A stretch of 64,000 nucleotides of DNA. Origin: Kitasatospora sp. DSM 101779. GTDB taxonomy: Bacteria > Actinomycetota > Actinomycetes > Streptomycetales > Streptomycetaceae. The translations under genes were made by a program, and so were the position numbers. The notes below the pieces were generated by a model. That model did no database searches. It worked only from the letters and a program-made list of their open reading frames with translations, and had not been told where the DNA came from. The first letter of the stretch is position 1. The number at the start of each line of letters is the position of its first letter. Shown in pieces: positions 23,523-32,830 of this stretch. The DNA is taken from the NCBI RefSeq assembly GCF_025655475.1, contig NZ_JAHTIK010000001.1:6930066-6994065 (forward strand), in the 5' to 3' direction.

Positions 23523-25145
23523 TCAGCAGCGGCCGACGGCCTCGCAGTCCTCCCATCGGGTGCCGGTGCCGGACTTGGTGCCGGTGGCCTCGTCGCCGCC
23601 GCGGGCGGGGGCGTTCAGCGACTTGAGCTTCGGGGTGACCGGGGTGGCGGCCGGCGCGCTCGGGGTGGCGGCGGGGCCGGCGGCGAGCCGGACGGCGATG
23701 GCGTCGATCACCGGGCGCGGGCTGGTGCCGGCGAAGTTGCTGATCATCACGGAGAAGATCAGCTTGTGGCCGTCGGGCGCGGTGGCGTAGCCCATCAGGT
23801 TGTCGACGCCGCTCATCGAGCCGCTCTTGGCGTGCACGTTGTTCTCGGCCTTGGTGCCGCGCATGCGGGCGGCCAGGGTGCCGCCGACCATCCGGTCCGG
23901 GTTGCCGGCCACCGGCAGGGCGTTGTACCAGGAGTTGAACCAGGGCTTGTCCTGGGCGACCTTGAGCAGGCCGGCCATCTTGGCCGGGGTGATCAGGTCG
24001 TAGCGGGAGAGGCCGGAGCCGTCGACCTGGCGGCCGCCCGGGTTCTCCAGGCCGTTGGCCTTGAGGAAGCCCTTGACCTGGGCGACGCCGGTGGCCCAGT
24101 CGCCCTTCCCGCCCTTGACCTTGCCGATCTCCTTGGTCAGGTGCTCGGCTATGCCGTTGTTGCTGATCTTCAGCATCGGGACGATCAGCTCGGCGAGGGT
24201 CTTGGACTGGTGCGAGGCGACCGGCGCCGAGGTCTCGGCTCCGGTGGCGGACGCGACGCCGTGCTGCACCGTCACGCCGTGCCGGGCGAGCGCACCGGCG
24301 AAGACCTTGGCCGCGTAGGTGGCCGGGTCCTCGACCGTCACCCAGTAGGTGGCCGGGGCGGAGCCGGCCGCGATGCTGCCGGTGAGCAGCAGCTCGTTGG
24401 CGCCGCGGCGGCGGTCGACGCCCGCGGAGGCGCCGCTGCCGGCCGCGCCGGTGGTGATGCTGCCGGTGAACTTCATCGGCGCCTCGGCGGGCACCAGGGC
24501 GACCTTGGCCTTCTCGCCGGCCGCACCCGGGGTGACGGTCACCTGGACGGTGTCCATGGTGTACTCGGCGTCGTTGGCGATCGTCAGACCGGAGATCTGC
24601 GGGCTGTAGGAGTACGGCTCGTCGTCCCAGGTCCAGCCGGGGCCGAGCGGAGTGGAGTCGTAGCGGGTGCCGTCGGCGAGCACCCGGCCGGTGACGGTGG
24701 TGATGCCCGAGGCCGCGACCTTGGCCGCCAGGTCCTCCAGGTCCTGGACGAGCAGGCTGGGGTCGCCGCCGCCCTTCAGCACCAGGTCGCCGGCGAGCTT
24801 GTTCCCGTACACGGTCCCGGTGCTGCGGACCTCGGTGGTGAACCGGTAGTCGGCGCCGAGCAGGTCGAGGGCGGCCGTCGAGGTGACGGTCTTCATGGTG
24901 GACGCCGGGGTGAGCAGCGCGCCGGGCTGGCGGGAGTACAGCACCTGGCCGGTGGCGGCGTCGAGCACCTGGACGCCGGCCTGCGCGTTGGCGAGGCGGG
25001 CATCGGCGAGCAGCGCGTCGAGGTCGGCCGTCAGCGTCGCGTCGGCAGGCGCGGGATTGTCGGCCTGGGCCGAGCCGGCGAGCAGGGACGCGGCGAGTGC
25101 GGCGGCGGCCAGCGGCAGGCCGCGGCGGTACAGGCGTGCGGGCAC
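23523..25145 (-). CDS. dacB: D-alanyl-D-alanine carboxypeptidase/endopeptidase (PBP4, class C)
   Basis: 540 residues from GTG 25145 (CTGGAG 6 nt upstream) with a signal peptide ending near SAQA, residue 28. The serine peptidase S13 motifs are PASTMK (SxxK, about residue 80), ISNNG (SxN, about 328) and HAKSG (KTG-like, about 433). A large insert between SxxK and SxN is typical of PBP4. It trims or cuts peptidoglycan peptides outside the membrane. The C-terminus adds a Pro/Ala linker and a short tail with two Cys (DCEAVGRC). Two copies of a decamer at 25214-25238 lie in its promoter region. Confidence 0.92.
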   Translation of the reverse strand: MPARLYRRGLPLAAAALAASLLAGSAQADNPAPADATLTADLDALLADARLANAQAGVQVLDAATGQVLYSRQPGALLTPASTMKTVTSTAALDLLGADYRFTTEVRSTGTVYGNKLAGDLVLKGGGDPSLLVQDLEDLAAKVAASGITTVTGRVLADGTRYDSTPLGPGWTWDDEPYSYSPQISGLTIANDAEYTMDTVQVTVTPGAAGEKAKVALVPAEAPMKFTGSITTGAAGSGASAGVDRRRGANELLLTGSIAAGSAPATYWVTVEDPATYAAKVFAGALARHGVTVQHGVASATGAETSAPVASHQSKTLAELIVPMLKISNNGIAEHLTKEIGKVKGGKGDWATGVAQVKGFLKANGLENPGGRQVDGSGLSRYDLITPAKMAGLLKVAQDKPWFNSWYNALPVAGNPDRMVGGTLAARMRGTKAENNVHAKSGSMSGVDNLMGYATAPDGHKLIFSVMISNFAGTSPRPVIDAIAVRLAAGPAATPSAPAATPVTPKLKSLNAPARGGDEATGTKSGTGTRWEDCEAVGRC

Positions 25146-25213
25146 AGATGCTCCAGGAATCGGGTACGGCGGGGCGCGCGCGTCGCCCACGCCCCCGTTT
25201 TGGCCTGCACATT

Positions 25214-25238
25214 ATCAGTTGATGCAACATCAGTTGAT
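25214..25238 (-). promoter_or_regulatory. Possible operator for dacB: ATCAGTTGAT x 2
   Basis: Identical decamers at 25214-25223 and 25229-25238, 15 bp apart, in an unusually AT-rich patch 69-93 bp before GTG 25145. On the minus strand TAATGT nearby could be the -10, which would place the boxes over the -35 region. Confidence 0.4.
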
Positions 25239-25240
25239 CT

Positions 25241-25272
25241 TCGGGTGGGGCGGCCGTGCGGCCGTCCCCCGA
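25241..25272. terminator. Imperfect hairpin downstream of the lipoprotein gene
   Basis: TCGGG...GGCGGCC pairs with GGCCGTCCCCCGA around a GTGC loop. It lies between the lipoprotein stop (25380, leftward) and the dacB promoter. Confidence 0.45.
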
Positions 25273-25379
25273 GCCCGGGTACACGCTCCTGTCCATGGAC
25301 ACGCCTCGGCGGGCCGGAAGGTCTCACGGGAATTTCGACCGGTCTGCGGAAGCGCGCGGGACCGCGGCCGGGTGGGGGA

Positions 25380-26777
25380 TCAGCCCACGGAGAAGGCCGT
25401 GACCCCGGCGTCCGTGCCCACCAGCACCCGCCCGCCGGCGAGCACCGGGGAGGCGAAGTGCGGCGCCGGGCCGGTCTTCGCCTGCTGCAGCACCCGCCCG
25501 GTCGCCGGGTCGAGGGCGAGCAGCACGCCGCGGTGGTCGTCCACCACCCAGACCGCGCCGCCGCCGACCACCGGCGAGCCGCCGCGCTCCAGGTCCACCT
25601 GCCAGTCCCGGTGCAGCGAGCCGTCCTGGCCCACCGTCACCCGGGCGAGGCCCTGCTGGCAGGGCACGTACACCGCCGAGCCGTCTACCGCGGCTCCGCC
25701 GTACGCCGGGCAGACCGTCGCCTGCGCCACCTGCCCGCCGATGCCGCCGAGGTGCTGCGCGTCCAGCACGTACGCCTCGCCCCGCTTGCCGACGGTCAGC
25801 ACGTGGCCGCCGACCCGCACCGGGGAGAGCGAGCCGAGGTCCAGGTCCTGGGCGTTGTCGTCCGCCCAGGTCGAGGGGGCGAACCAGTCGATCCGCTGCA
25901 GCTCGGGGGAGAGCGCCAGCACCGAGTCCGAGCCGTCGTACGAGCCGCCCGTCGACTCGCCGTTGCCGACCGTCACCAGCAGCCGGTCGCCGTCCACCAC
26001 CGGCCCGCCGCTCGCCCAGATCCCGCCCTCGCGGCCGGTCGGCACCGCGTAGGAGAGCACCGTCCCGGCGCCGCTGGTCGGCACCGACAGCACGCTGCCG
26101 ACGTAGTTGCCGCAGTCACCGAACAGACCGCCGAACGCGATCACCACCCGGCCGTTCCACAGGGCGAGGGCAGCGCGCTGCTGGTGCGCCAGCGGGTCCC
26201 CCTTCGGCGGCTCGACCTCGCGCTGCACCTCCAGCGCCCCGGTCGCCGCGTCGAGCCCCGCCAGCACGTGCCGGCCGCCCGCCAGTTCGGCGACCGCGAA
26301 GACCCGGCCCGTCGCCGGGTCGTAGACCGGCGTGCCGGTGATCCCCAGCGGGTCGATGTTGCCGCAGGGCAGCCCGGCGGCCCGGGCCGGGGCGCCCAGG
26401 TGACGGCTCCACACCACCGCGCCGCTCGCCGCGTCCAGGCCGTACACCGTGTTGTTCTCGGTCGCCGCGAGCACCCTGTCGCCGACCACCAGCGGCTGCC
26501 CGTACACGGCGCCGTCCAGCTTCGCCGTCCAGGCGGTGCCGAGCGGCCCGACCGGGGCGGCGTCGGGGGCCGTGCCGGTGCGCAGCGCGTCGCGGTGGTA
26601 GGTGGGCCAGTCACCGGCCCGCAGCGGGGTCGGCGAGGCCGTACCGGCGACCACCGTGGACGGCGCCGCGGTGCTGACCGCCGAACCGCCGCCCGAGGTG
26701 CACCCGGCGAGCAGCACGGCCAGGGCCGCGGCGACGGCGGGCAGCGGCGCCCGCCGGTCAGCTCGGAGCTGTCGCAC
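25380..26777 (-). CDS. PQQ-type beta-propeller lipoprotein
   Basis: 465 residues. A lipoprotein signal ends in VLLAGC, placing the lipid-bearing Cys at about residue 26. Repeated blades carry the PQQ-binding-like pattern, such as NTVYGLDAASGAVVWS, HVLAGLDAATGAL and LLALDPATGRVLQQ. No catalytic or PQQ-ligand residues are evident, so it is more likely a surface scaffold than a dehydrogenase. The start is GTG 26777, overlapping the preceding gene by 20 bp, which implies one transcript and coupled translation. Confidence 0.85.
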   Translation of the reverse strand: MRQLRADRRAPLPAVAAALAVLLAGCTSGGGSAVSTAAPSTVVAGTASPTPLRAGDWPTYHRDALRTGTAPDAAPVGPLGTAWTAKLDGAVYGQPLVVGDRVLAATENNTVYGLDAASGAVVWSRHLGAPARAAGLPCGNIDPLGITGTPVYDPATGRVFAVAELAGGRHVLAGLDAATGALEVQREVEPPKGDPLAHQQRAALALWNGRVVIAFGGLFGDCGNYVGSVLSVPTSGAGTVLSYAVPTGREGGIWASGGPVVDGDRLLVTVGNGESTGGSYDGSDSVLALSPELQRIDWFAPSTWADDNAQDLDLGSLSPVRVGGHVLTVGKRGEAYVLDAQHLGGIGGQVAQATVCPAYGGAAVDGSAVYVPCQQGLARVTVGQDGSLHRDWQVDLERGGSPVVGGGAVWVVDDHRGVLLALDPATGRVLQQAKTGPAPHFASPVLAGGRVLVGTDAGVTAFSVG

Positions 26778-27033
26778 CGCCGCCGGCCTTCACCGCCTCC
26801 ACCATGCGCTGGTGGAGCTCGCGCGCCGTCGACTCGTCCCCGGCGGGCACCGGGCTGCCCTCCACGGTGAACCAGTCCAGCGCGCCGCTGTACTGGACCG
26901 TCAGCCGGGCCTCTCCCTCGATCCACGTCGTGTGGACCGTCAGATCGCCCTTGATGACGCCCAACTCGACCGTTCGCACCCCTCCGGTGCCGGCGAGGAT
27001 GCCCTGCGTGGTCCAGGTCGCCCAGGTGTTCAC
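26758..27033 (-). CDS. Hypothetical small protein, coupled to the PQQ-propeller lipoprotein
   Basis: 91 residues from GTG 27033 with GGGGAGG just upstream. It begins VNTWATWTTQGI and contains LTVHTTWIEGEARLTVQY and SGALDWFTVEG, suggesting a small beta-sheet domain. There is no signal peptide. Family not recognised. Its end overlaps the lipoprotein gene by 20 bp. Confidence 0.7.
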   Translation of the reverse strand: MNTWATWTTQGILAGTGGVRTVELGVIKGDLTVHTTWIEGEARLTVQYSGALDWFTVEGSPVPAGDESTARELHQRMVEAVKAGGGATAPS

Positions 27034-27223
27034 GGAGCCTCCCCGGTGTGCGGCCGACAGTACGAACTCGTCATGCCCCAAGACATACCGGGTGACACAC
27101 GTGTTTCCGGCCGAATCGCCCCGTCGTGGGCATGTCGCCGGATGCCCCGCGCCGGGGCCCGCTCCCGGCCGTGCCGTGGCCTGCGGCGCACGGCGGAAGC
27201 GGGCGTGCCTCCCGGGGCACGGC

Positions 27224-27229
27224 TACCAT
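27224..27229 (+). promoter_or_regulatory. Leaderless-type -10 box (TACCAT)
   Basis: TACCAT lies at -13 to -8 from ATG 27237 of the FHA-ABC transporter. Confidence 0.45.
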
Positions 27230-27236
27230 CGGCGGT

Positions 27237-29588
27237 ATGGGAGAGCGACCCGCCGCGCTCACCGCGCCGCAGCTGGTACTCGAGACCGAAGGCGACTCGC
27301 AGGTCATCAGCCCGAGCCGCACCTACCACGTGGGCCGCGACCCCACGAGCGAGGTCTTCCTCACCGACCCCCGGGTGTCCTGGCACCACGCCGTGCTGCA
27401 CGCCGACGGCGACCACTGGGCGCTCGACGACACCGGCTCCACCAACGGCACGTACACCGACGGGCACCGGATCCGGCACCTCGACGTCGGCCCCGGCAGC
27501 GAGCTGCGGTTCGGCAGCGCCGCCGACGGCCCCCGGTGCACCCTGCGCGAGCTGCCCCGGAAACCGGCCGTCGACCGGCAGCCGTCCGCGCTGACCGCCA
27601 TCACCGGCTCGATGCGGCCGCCGACCACCGTCCGCCCGCTCCCGGCCAAGGTCGTCCGGATCGGCCGCGCCCTCGACAACGAGCTGGTCGTCGGGGACCT
27701 GTCGGTCTCCCGCCGGCACGCCGAACTGCGCGCCCGCTCCGACGGCCGCTGGGAGATCGTCGACCTCGGCAGCCACAACGGCACCTACCTCAACGGCCAG
27801 CCGGTGCTCGACGCCCTGGTCGGCGAGGGCGACCTGATCGGCATCGGCCACTCGGTGTTCTGCCTGGTCGGCGACGAACTGCAGCAGTTCGTCGACACCG
27901 GCGACGTCGACCTCGACGTCGACGGCCTCAGCGTCACCGTGGCCGGCGGCCGCCGCCTGCTCGACTCGGTCACCTTCCCGGTCGGGCAGAAGATGCTGCT
28001 CGCCGTGGCCGGCCCGAGCGGCGCCGGCAAGTCCACCCTGCTCAACGCCCTCACCGGGCTGCGCCCCGCGGACGAGGGCGCCGTCCGCTACGACGGCCGC
28101 GACCTCTACCGCGACTACGCGGAGCTGCGCCGCCGGATCGGCCTCGTCCCGCAGGACGACATCCTGCACACCCAGCTGAAGGTGCGCCGCGCCCTGCGGT
28201 ACGCCGCCGAACTGCGGTTCCCCGACGACACCGCCGCCGCCGAGCGGGAGGCCAGGGTGGAGGAGGTGATCCACGAACTCGGCCTGGAGAAGCGCGCCGA
28301 CCAGGTGATCTCCAGCCTCTCCGGCGGCCAGCGCAAGCGCGTCAGCGTGGCTCTGGAACTGCTCACCAAGCCCTCGCTGCTCTTCCTGGACGAGCCGACC
28401 TCAGGCCTCGACCCCGGCATGGACCGCTCGGTCATGCAGATGCTCCGCAACCTCGCGGACGACGGCCGCACCGTCATCGTCGTGACGCACAGCGTGCTCA
28501 GCCTCGACGTGTGCGACCGGCTGCTCCTCCTCGCCCCCGGCGGCCGGATCGCCTTCTACGGCCCCCCCGGCGAGACCCTCGACTTCTTCGGCTTCCAGCA
28601 GTGGCCGGACGCCTTCGACGCCTTCGAGAACGACACCGAGCGCGACTGGGCCGGCCAGTACCGCTCCTCGCCCTCCTACCGCCGCTACATCGCCGGCGCC
28701 ATGGACCACTCGCGGCCGGCCGCGCTGCCCGCCCCGGCCGCCGCCGAGACACCGGCCGCCAAGCCTCCGCGCCCGCAGCGCTGGCACCACCAGGTCGGCA
28801 CGCTCGTCCGCCGCTACGCCACCGCGCTCACCGCCGACCGCACCTTCCTCGCGGTCATGATCGCGCTGCCGTTCGTCATGGGCGTGATGGCCAGGGCCCT
28901 GGCAGGCAAGAAGCTCGCCGAGGACAGCGTCTTCAACGCCCTGCTGATCCTCTGCGTCGGCGCGGTGCTCACCGGCGCCGCCAACTCGGTGCGCGAACTC
29001 GTCAAGGAACGCGTCATCTACCAGCGAGAACGCGCCGTCGGCCTGTCCAGATCGGCGTACCTCTGGTCCAAGATCATCGTGCTCGGCACCGTCACCGTCG
29101 TCCAGGCGGTGGTGCTCACCATGGTCGCGCTGCTCGGCGTCGACCTGCGTCCACAGGGCGGCGGTGGCGTCCTCATGCCACCGCTGGTGGAGATCACCCT
29201 GGCCGTCGCCCTGCTCGCCTTCACCGCCATGATGCTCGGCCTCCTCATCTCCGCCCTGGTGAAGAAGGAGGAGGTGACCATGCCCCTGCTGGTGCTGGTC
29301 GCCATCGTCCAGGTGGTGTTCTGCGGCGCCCTGATCCAGCTCAACAGCACCCCCGTGCTCGCCCAGCTCTCCTGGCTCGTCCCCTCCCGCTGGGCGTTCG
29401 CCGCCATGGCCTCCACCGTCGACCTGCACGCCTCCGTGCCCAAACCGCTGACCGCGGACCCGCTCTTCCGGCACGAGGCCTCGATCTGGCTGCTGGACAT
29501 GGGCATGATGGTGGTGCTGAGCATCGTCTTCGGCCTGCTGGTCCTGCGCCTGCTGCGCCGTCACGAACCCGCCGTCATGCGGAGGTGA
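27237..29588 (+). CDS. Double-FHA ABC transporter (Rv1747-like)
   Basis: 783 residues in one chain. FHA1 is at about 15-100 (VGRDP, WHHAVL, GSTNGTY) and FHA2 at about 135-205 (IGRALDNELVV, SRRHAEL, GSHNGTYLNG). The ABC ATPase has Walker A GPSGAGKST near 259, signature LSGGQRKR near 360 and Walker B LLFLDEPTSGLD near 381. An ABC-2 permease with about six helices lies at 530-775. FHA domains bind phospho-Thr. The inter-FHA linker carries TTVRP at residues 130-134. The layout and the kinase two genes downstream match the known mycobacterial Rv1747/PknF pair. Cargo unknown; lipid or glycan export is plausible. Confidence 0.92.
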   Translation: MGERPAALTAPQLVLETEGDSQVISPSRTYHVGRDPTSEVFLTDPRVSWHHAVLHADGDHWALDDTGSTNGTYTDGHRIRHLDVGPGSELRFGSAADGPRCTLRELPRKPAVDRQPSALTAITGSMRPPTTVRPLPAKVVRIGRALDNELVVGDLSVSRRHAELRARSDGRWEIVDLGSHNGTYLNGQPVLDALVGEGDLIGIGHSVFCLVGDELQQFVDTGDVDLDVDGLSVTVAGGRRLLDSVTFPVGQKMLLAVAGPSGAGKSTLLNALTGLRPADEGAVRYDGRDLYRDYAELRRRIGLVPQDDILHTQLKVRRALRYAAELRFPDDTAAAEREARVEEVIHELGLEKRADQVISSLSGGQRKRVSVALELLTKPSLLFLDEPTSGLDPGMDRSVMQMLRNLADDGRTVIVVTHSVLSLDVCDRLLLLAPGGRIAFYGPPGETLDFFGFQQWPDAFDAFENDTERDWAGQYRSSPSYRRYIAGAMDHSRPAALPAPAAAETPAAKPPRPQRWHHQVGTLVRRYATALTADRTFLAVMIALPFVMGVMARALAGKKLAEDSVFNALLILCVGAVLTGAANSVRELVKERVIYQRERAVGLSRSAYLWSKIIVLGTVTVVQAVVLTMVALLGVDLRPQGGGGVLMPPLVEITLAVALLAFTAMMLGLLISALVKKEEVTMPLLVLVAIVQVVFCGALIQLNSTPVLAQLSWLVPSRWAFAAMASTVDLHASVPKPLTADPLFRHEASIWLLDMGMMVVLSIVFGLLVLRLLRRHEPAVMRR

Positions 29589-29594
29589 CCGCCG

Positions 29595-30125
29595 ATGACA
29601 GCCCCGTACGAGTTCCAGCCCACCCATGTCGCGCCCGCCGACGGGCTGCAGACCTGGGTGAGCCCGGACCCGTCCCGGCCGTCCGTGCGGCTCGACCCGC
29701 TGCTGCCCGTCCGGCTCGCCGACAGCAGCGGCAACTGGGCGCGGATCGTCTGCTCCAACGGCTGGTCGGCCTGGGTGGACGGCCGGCTGCTGGTCACCCT
29801 GCCGCACCCGCCGTCCGGCACCGACCACCCGCTGACCCCGCTGGAGGACCCGCGCCCGCTGCTCGCCGCCCTCGAGAAGGCTCTGGCGACCTACCGCCGC
29901 CTCGTCGGCGAGTACGCGGACGGCCTGATCGACCTGGAGACCTTCCGCGACCGCAGCCGCAACCTGCGGCTCGGCGCCGTCATCGACGGGTCCTCCGCCT
30001 GGCTGCTCGACCTCGACCAGGGCCGCTGGTTCTTCAGCGACGGCGCCAGGATGCAGACGTACGCCACCGTCGACCCGCCCTCCGCCAGGCGGTCCGCGGC
30101 CGGCGCCCGGGGTGACGCCGGATGA
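29595..30125 (+). CDS. Hypothetical protein in the FHA-ABC/kinase operon
   Basis: 176 residues without signal peptide or membrane helix. The first 70 residues look like a small SH3-like barrel (PLLPVRLADSSGNWARIVC, then NGWSAWVDGRLL). Residues 85-125 are helical (EKALATYRRLVGEYADGLIDLETFRDR), followed by a strand-rich end (GSSAWLLDLDQGRWFF). It starts 6 bp after the transporter and overlaps the kinase start by 4 bp (ATGA), so it is probably an adaptor in the same complex. That role is inferred from position alone. Confidence 0.75.
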   Translation: MTAPYEFQPTHVAPADGLQTWVSPDPSRPSVRLDPLLPVRLADSSGNWARIVCSNGWSAWVDGRLLVTLPHPPSGTDHPLTPLEDPRPLLAALEKALATYRRLVGEYADGLIDLETFRDRSRNLRLGAVIDGSSAWLLDLDQGRWFFSDGARMQTYATVDPPSARRSAAGARGDAG

Positions 30126-31309
30126 CGACCGCCGCACCGGCCGACCTCACCGGCCACCAACTCGCCGCCTACCGGTTGGAGCAGCTGATCGGCCGCGGCG
30201 GCATGGCGGTGGTCTACCGCGCCGAGGACCTCCGCCTCGGCCGGACGGTCGCGGTCAAGCTGCTCGCCCCCGACCTCGCCCGCAACGACGTCTTCCGCGA
30301 GCGGTTCGCCCGCGAGTCCAAGGCCGCCGCGGCCATCGACCACCCGCACATCGTGCCGGTCTACGAGGCCGGCGAGGCCGACGGACTGCTCTACATCGCC
30401 ATGCGCTACGTCCGCGGCCGCGACCTGCGCGCCCTGCTCGACCGCGAGGGCCCGCTCTCGCTGCGCCAGACCGTGCGGATCACCACCCAGGTCGCCTCCG
30501 CGCTGGACGCCGCGCACGGCCACGACCTCGTCCACCGCGACGTCAAGCCCGGCAACATCCTGGTCGCCGAGGGCACCGACTCCGAGCACCCCGAGCACGT
30601 CTACCTCACCGACTTCGGACTCACCAAGAAGTCCCTCTCGCTCTCCGGCCTGACCACCGTCGGCCAGTTCGTCGGCACCCTGGACTACGTCGCCCCCGAG
30701 CAGATCAACGGCAAGCCGGTGGACGGCCGCTGCGACGTCTACAGCCTCGCCTGCGTGGTCTACGAGATGCTCTCCGGCACCCCGCCCTACGAGCGCGACG
30801 ACGACCTCGCCCAGCTGTGGGCGCACCTCAACGACGACCCGCCGCACCTCAGCGAGCAGCGCCCGAACCTGCCCGCCGCCCTGGACGACGTGCTGATCCG
30901 GGCACTCGCCAAGGCGCCGGACGACCGGTACGACAGCTGTCTGGCCTTCGTCGGCGCCCTGCACGGCGTGGAGCACGTCGCGGCGATCCCGGTACCGACG
31001 CCGACCGAACTCGTCCCGCAGCTGCCCGAGTCCGTCGCACCGCCCGAACTCGCCGCACCTCCCGAGGCCGCCGCACCTCCCGAGGCCGCTGCTCCGCCCG
31101 AGTCCGCCGCACCGGTCGAGCCGGCCGCGCCGCGGGAGGCCGTCGCGCCGTCCGAGCCGGCGGTGTCGTCCGAGCCGGCTGCGCCGCGGGGGGCCGTCGC
31201 GCCCCGGAAGTCCGTGGTGCCGCCCGTCCCGCCCCCGCCGGCCTCCGGTTCCCGCCCGCCGGAGCCGCCCGACTGGGCGCTGCCGGTCTACGGCACCGAC
31301 CGCGACTGA
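30122..31309 (+). CDS. Cytoplasmic Ser/Thr protein kinase of the FHA-ABC operon
   Basis: 395 residues. Kinase domain at about 15-280: glycine loop GRGGMAVVY, VAVKLL Lys, HRDVKPGN, DFGLT, and an activation segment with SGLTTVGQFVGT before YVAPEQ, which includes the usual double Thr. The tail (about 290-395) is Pro/Ala/Glu/Ser repeats with no membrane helix, unlike most PknB-type kinases. It is translationally coupled to the gene before it and should phosphorylate the FHA-ABC transporter or its linker. The 3' end overlaps the convergent streptophobe gene by 22 bp. Confidence 0.92.
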   Translation: MTTAAPADLTGHQLAAYRLEQLIGRGGMAVVYRAEDLRLGRTVAVKLLAPDLARNDVFRERFARESKAAAAIDHPHIVPVYEAGEADGLLYIAMRYVRGRDLRALLDREGPLSLRQTVRITTQVASALDAAHGHDLVHRDVKPGNILVAEGTDSEHPEHVYLTDFGLTKKSLSLSGLTTVGQFVGTLDYVAPEQINGKPVDGRCDVYSLACVVYEMLSGTPPYERDDDLAQLWAHLNDDPPHLSEQRPNLPAALDDVLIRALAKAPDDRYDSCLAFVGALHGVEHVAAIPVPTPTELVPQLPESVAPPELAAPPEAAAPPEAAAPPESAAPVEPAAPREAVAPSEPAVSSEPAAPRGAVAPRKSVVPPVPPPPASGSRPPEPPDWALPVYGTDRD

Positions 31310-32643
31310 GCCCCGGACGCGTCGGGTCCGCCCTCGCCCGGCTCCGGCCGCTGCTCCGCCGCCGGCGCGGTGTCGCGGCGCACCCGGGCCGCCGTCCAGC
31401 CGCCGATCAGCCCGGCCACCGCGCCCCAGACCGCACCCACCGCCACCAGCACCAGCAGGTCCGGCTCCAGTACCGCGGCGCCGCTGCCGCCGAAGCCGAG
31501 CAGGGTGAGGCCGTACGCGGCGTGGATCCGGGTGAGCACGCCGATCAGCAGCATCGCCACCGCCAGCGCCACCGCCAGGTGCACCGCGTGCTGCCACACC
31601 TTGACCCGGGGCGGGGCGTGCATCGCCATGCCGAGGCCGGTGAGCAGCAGCGCGACCACCGCCAGGGCGACGAGCAGCCAGGTCCGGGAGTCCTGCTCGG
31701 TGAGGGTGGCCGCGTCCAACCGGACGTCCTCGTTCTGCTGCAGCACCCCGGCCAGCGGCTGCGGCATCGGCAGGCCGAGGGTGCCGGCGACGTGGCCGTG
31801 CCAGGCGCCGCCCATGCCGATGCCGAGGGCCAGCCAGGCCAGGTTCGGCAGGCCGAGGAAGACCACGGCCATGGTCTGCCGGGCGTGCCCGCCGACCGCG
31901 GCCTCCACCAGGCCGGCCGGCACCGCCAGCGCGACGTAGACCAGGAGCAGGGTCAGCACGGCGTGCGCGGCCGGGCGGACGGTGGTGTGGAAGCGCAGCA
32001 GCGGCAGCGGCAGCGGGGTCCGCCGGGAGACCGCCAGGGCGAGCAGCAGCACCACCGCGAGCCACAGCAGGCCGAGGCCGACCGCCCGGCCGGTGTCCAC
32101 GGCGAAGCCGACCGTGGGAGAGGCCCCGATCAAGCCGCCCAGCTCGTCGACCAGCGGCTCGCCGGTCGACACCACGAAGCTCTTCTCGGCCGGGATCGAC
32201 AGCAGCAGCAGCGCGAGCGCCCACAGCACGGCGATCCGGCCCACCCGGGCCAGCAGTTCCCGGCCGCTCACCGTGGCGTGCAGCCGCATCGGGCGCAGGA
32301 ACAGCCATCCGAGCAGCAGCGCGCCGGTCAGCGCGACCGAGAGTGGGACTGCCTCGATGCCGCCCTTCGCCCCGGCCACGAACGCCGCCCCGCCTTCGAC
32401 CCGGGCGGAGGCTCCGCAGGCCATCAGCACCGTCGCCGCGACCACCGAGCGGTAGCCACCGGAGGGCAGGTCGTTCGCGCCGGCGAAGTACAGGCCGATC
32501 GCGGCCACCACCAGCATGGCGACCACCGCGGCCGCCACTGCCAGCAGTGCCTCGCCCCAGTGCCGCAGCTCGCCCGCGGCCCCGCCGGTGCGGGCCGCGG
32601 GCCCGCCGCTGGTACGGGCGCCGGGCCCGCTGCTCGTCCGCAC
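31288..32643 (-). CDS. Streptophobe-family multi-pass membrane protein
   Basis: 451 residues, strongly hydrophobic, with roughly ten membrane segments between residues 28 and 430 and a charged tail. The composition and motifs (LRPMRLHATVSGREL, FHTTVRPAAHAVLTLLL, LPNLAWLALG) fit the actinomycete family named streptophobe, which has no known function. GTG 32643 has GGGAG 6 nt upstream. It is divergent from the DUF6777-like gene. Confidence 0.75.
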   Translation of the reverse strand: MRTSSGPGARTSGGPAARTGGAAGELRHWGEALLAVAAAVVAMLVVAAIGLYFAGANDLPSGGYRSVVAATVLMACGASARVEGGAAFVAGAKGGIEAVPLSVALTGALLLGWLFLRPMRLHATVSGRELLARVGRIAVLWALALLLLSIPAEKSFVVSTGEPLVDELGGLIGASPTVGFAVDTGRAVGLGLLWLAVVLLLALAVSRRTPLPLPLLRFHTTVRPAAHAVLTLLLVYVALAVPAGLVEAAVGGHARQTMAVVFLGLPNLAWLALGIGMGGAWHGHVAGTLGLPMPQPLAGVLQQNEDVRLDAATLTEQDSRTWLLVALAVVALLLTGLGMAMHAPPRVKVWQHAVHLAVALAVAMLLIGVLTRIHAAYGLTLLGFGGSGAAVLEPDLLVLVAVGAVWGAVAGLIGGWTAARVRRDTAPAAEQRPEPGEGGPDASGAQSRSVP

Positions 32644-32830
32644 AATCGGCTCCCTGCCGGGTCGGCTCTCCGGTGGACTCCTTCCAGCCTCCGCCCGGGG
32701 ACGGGGAACGGCGAGCCCGCGGGGCGGAAGCGGGGAGCCGCGCGGGCGGGAAACGGCGAGCTGTCGCGCGAGCCGGGCCGGGCGCGCGGAGAATGGCCTG
32801 CGGGGGGTGCCCAGGACGGGAGGAAGACCC

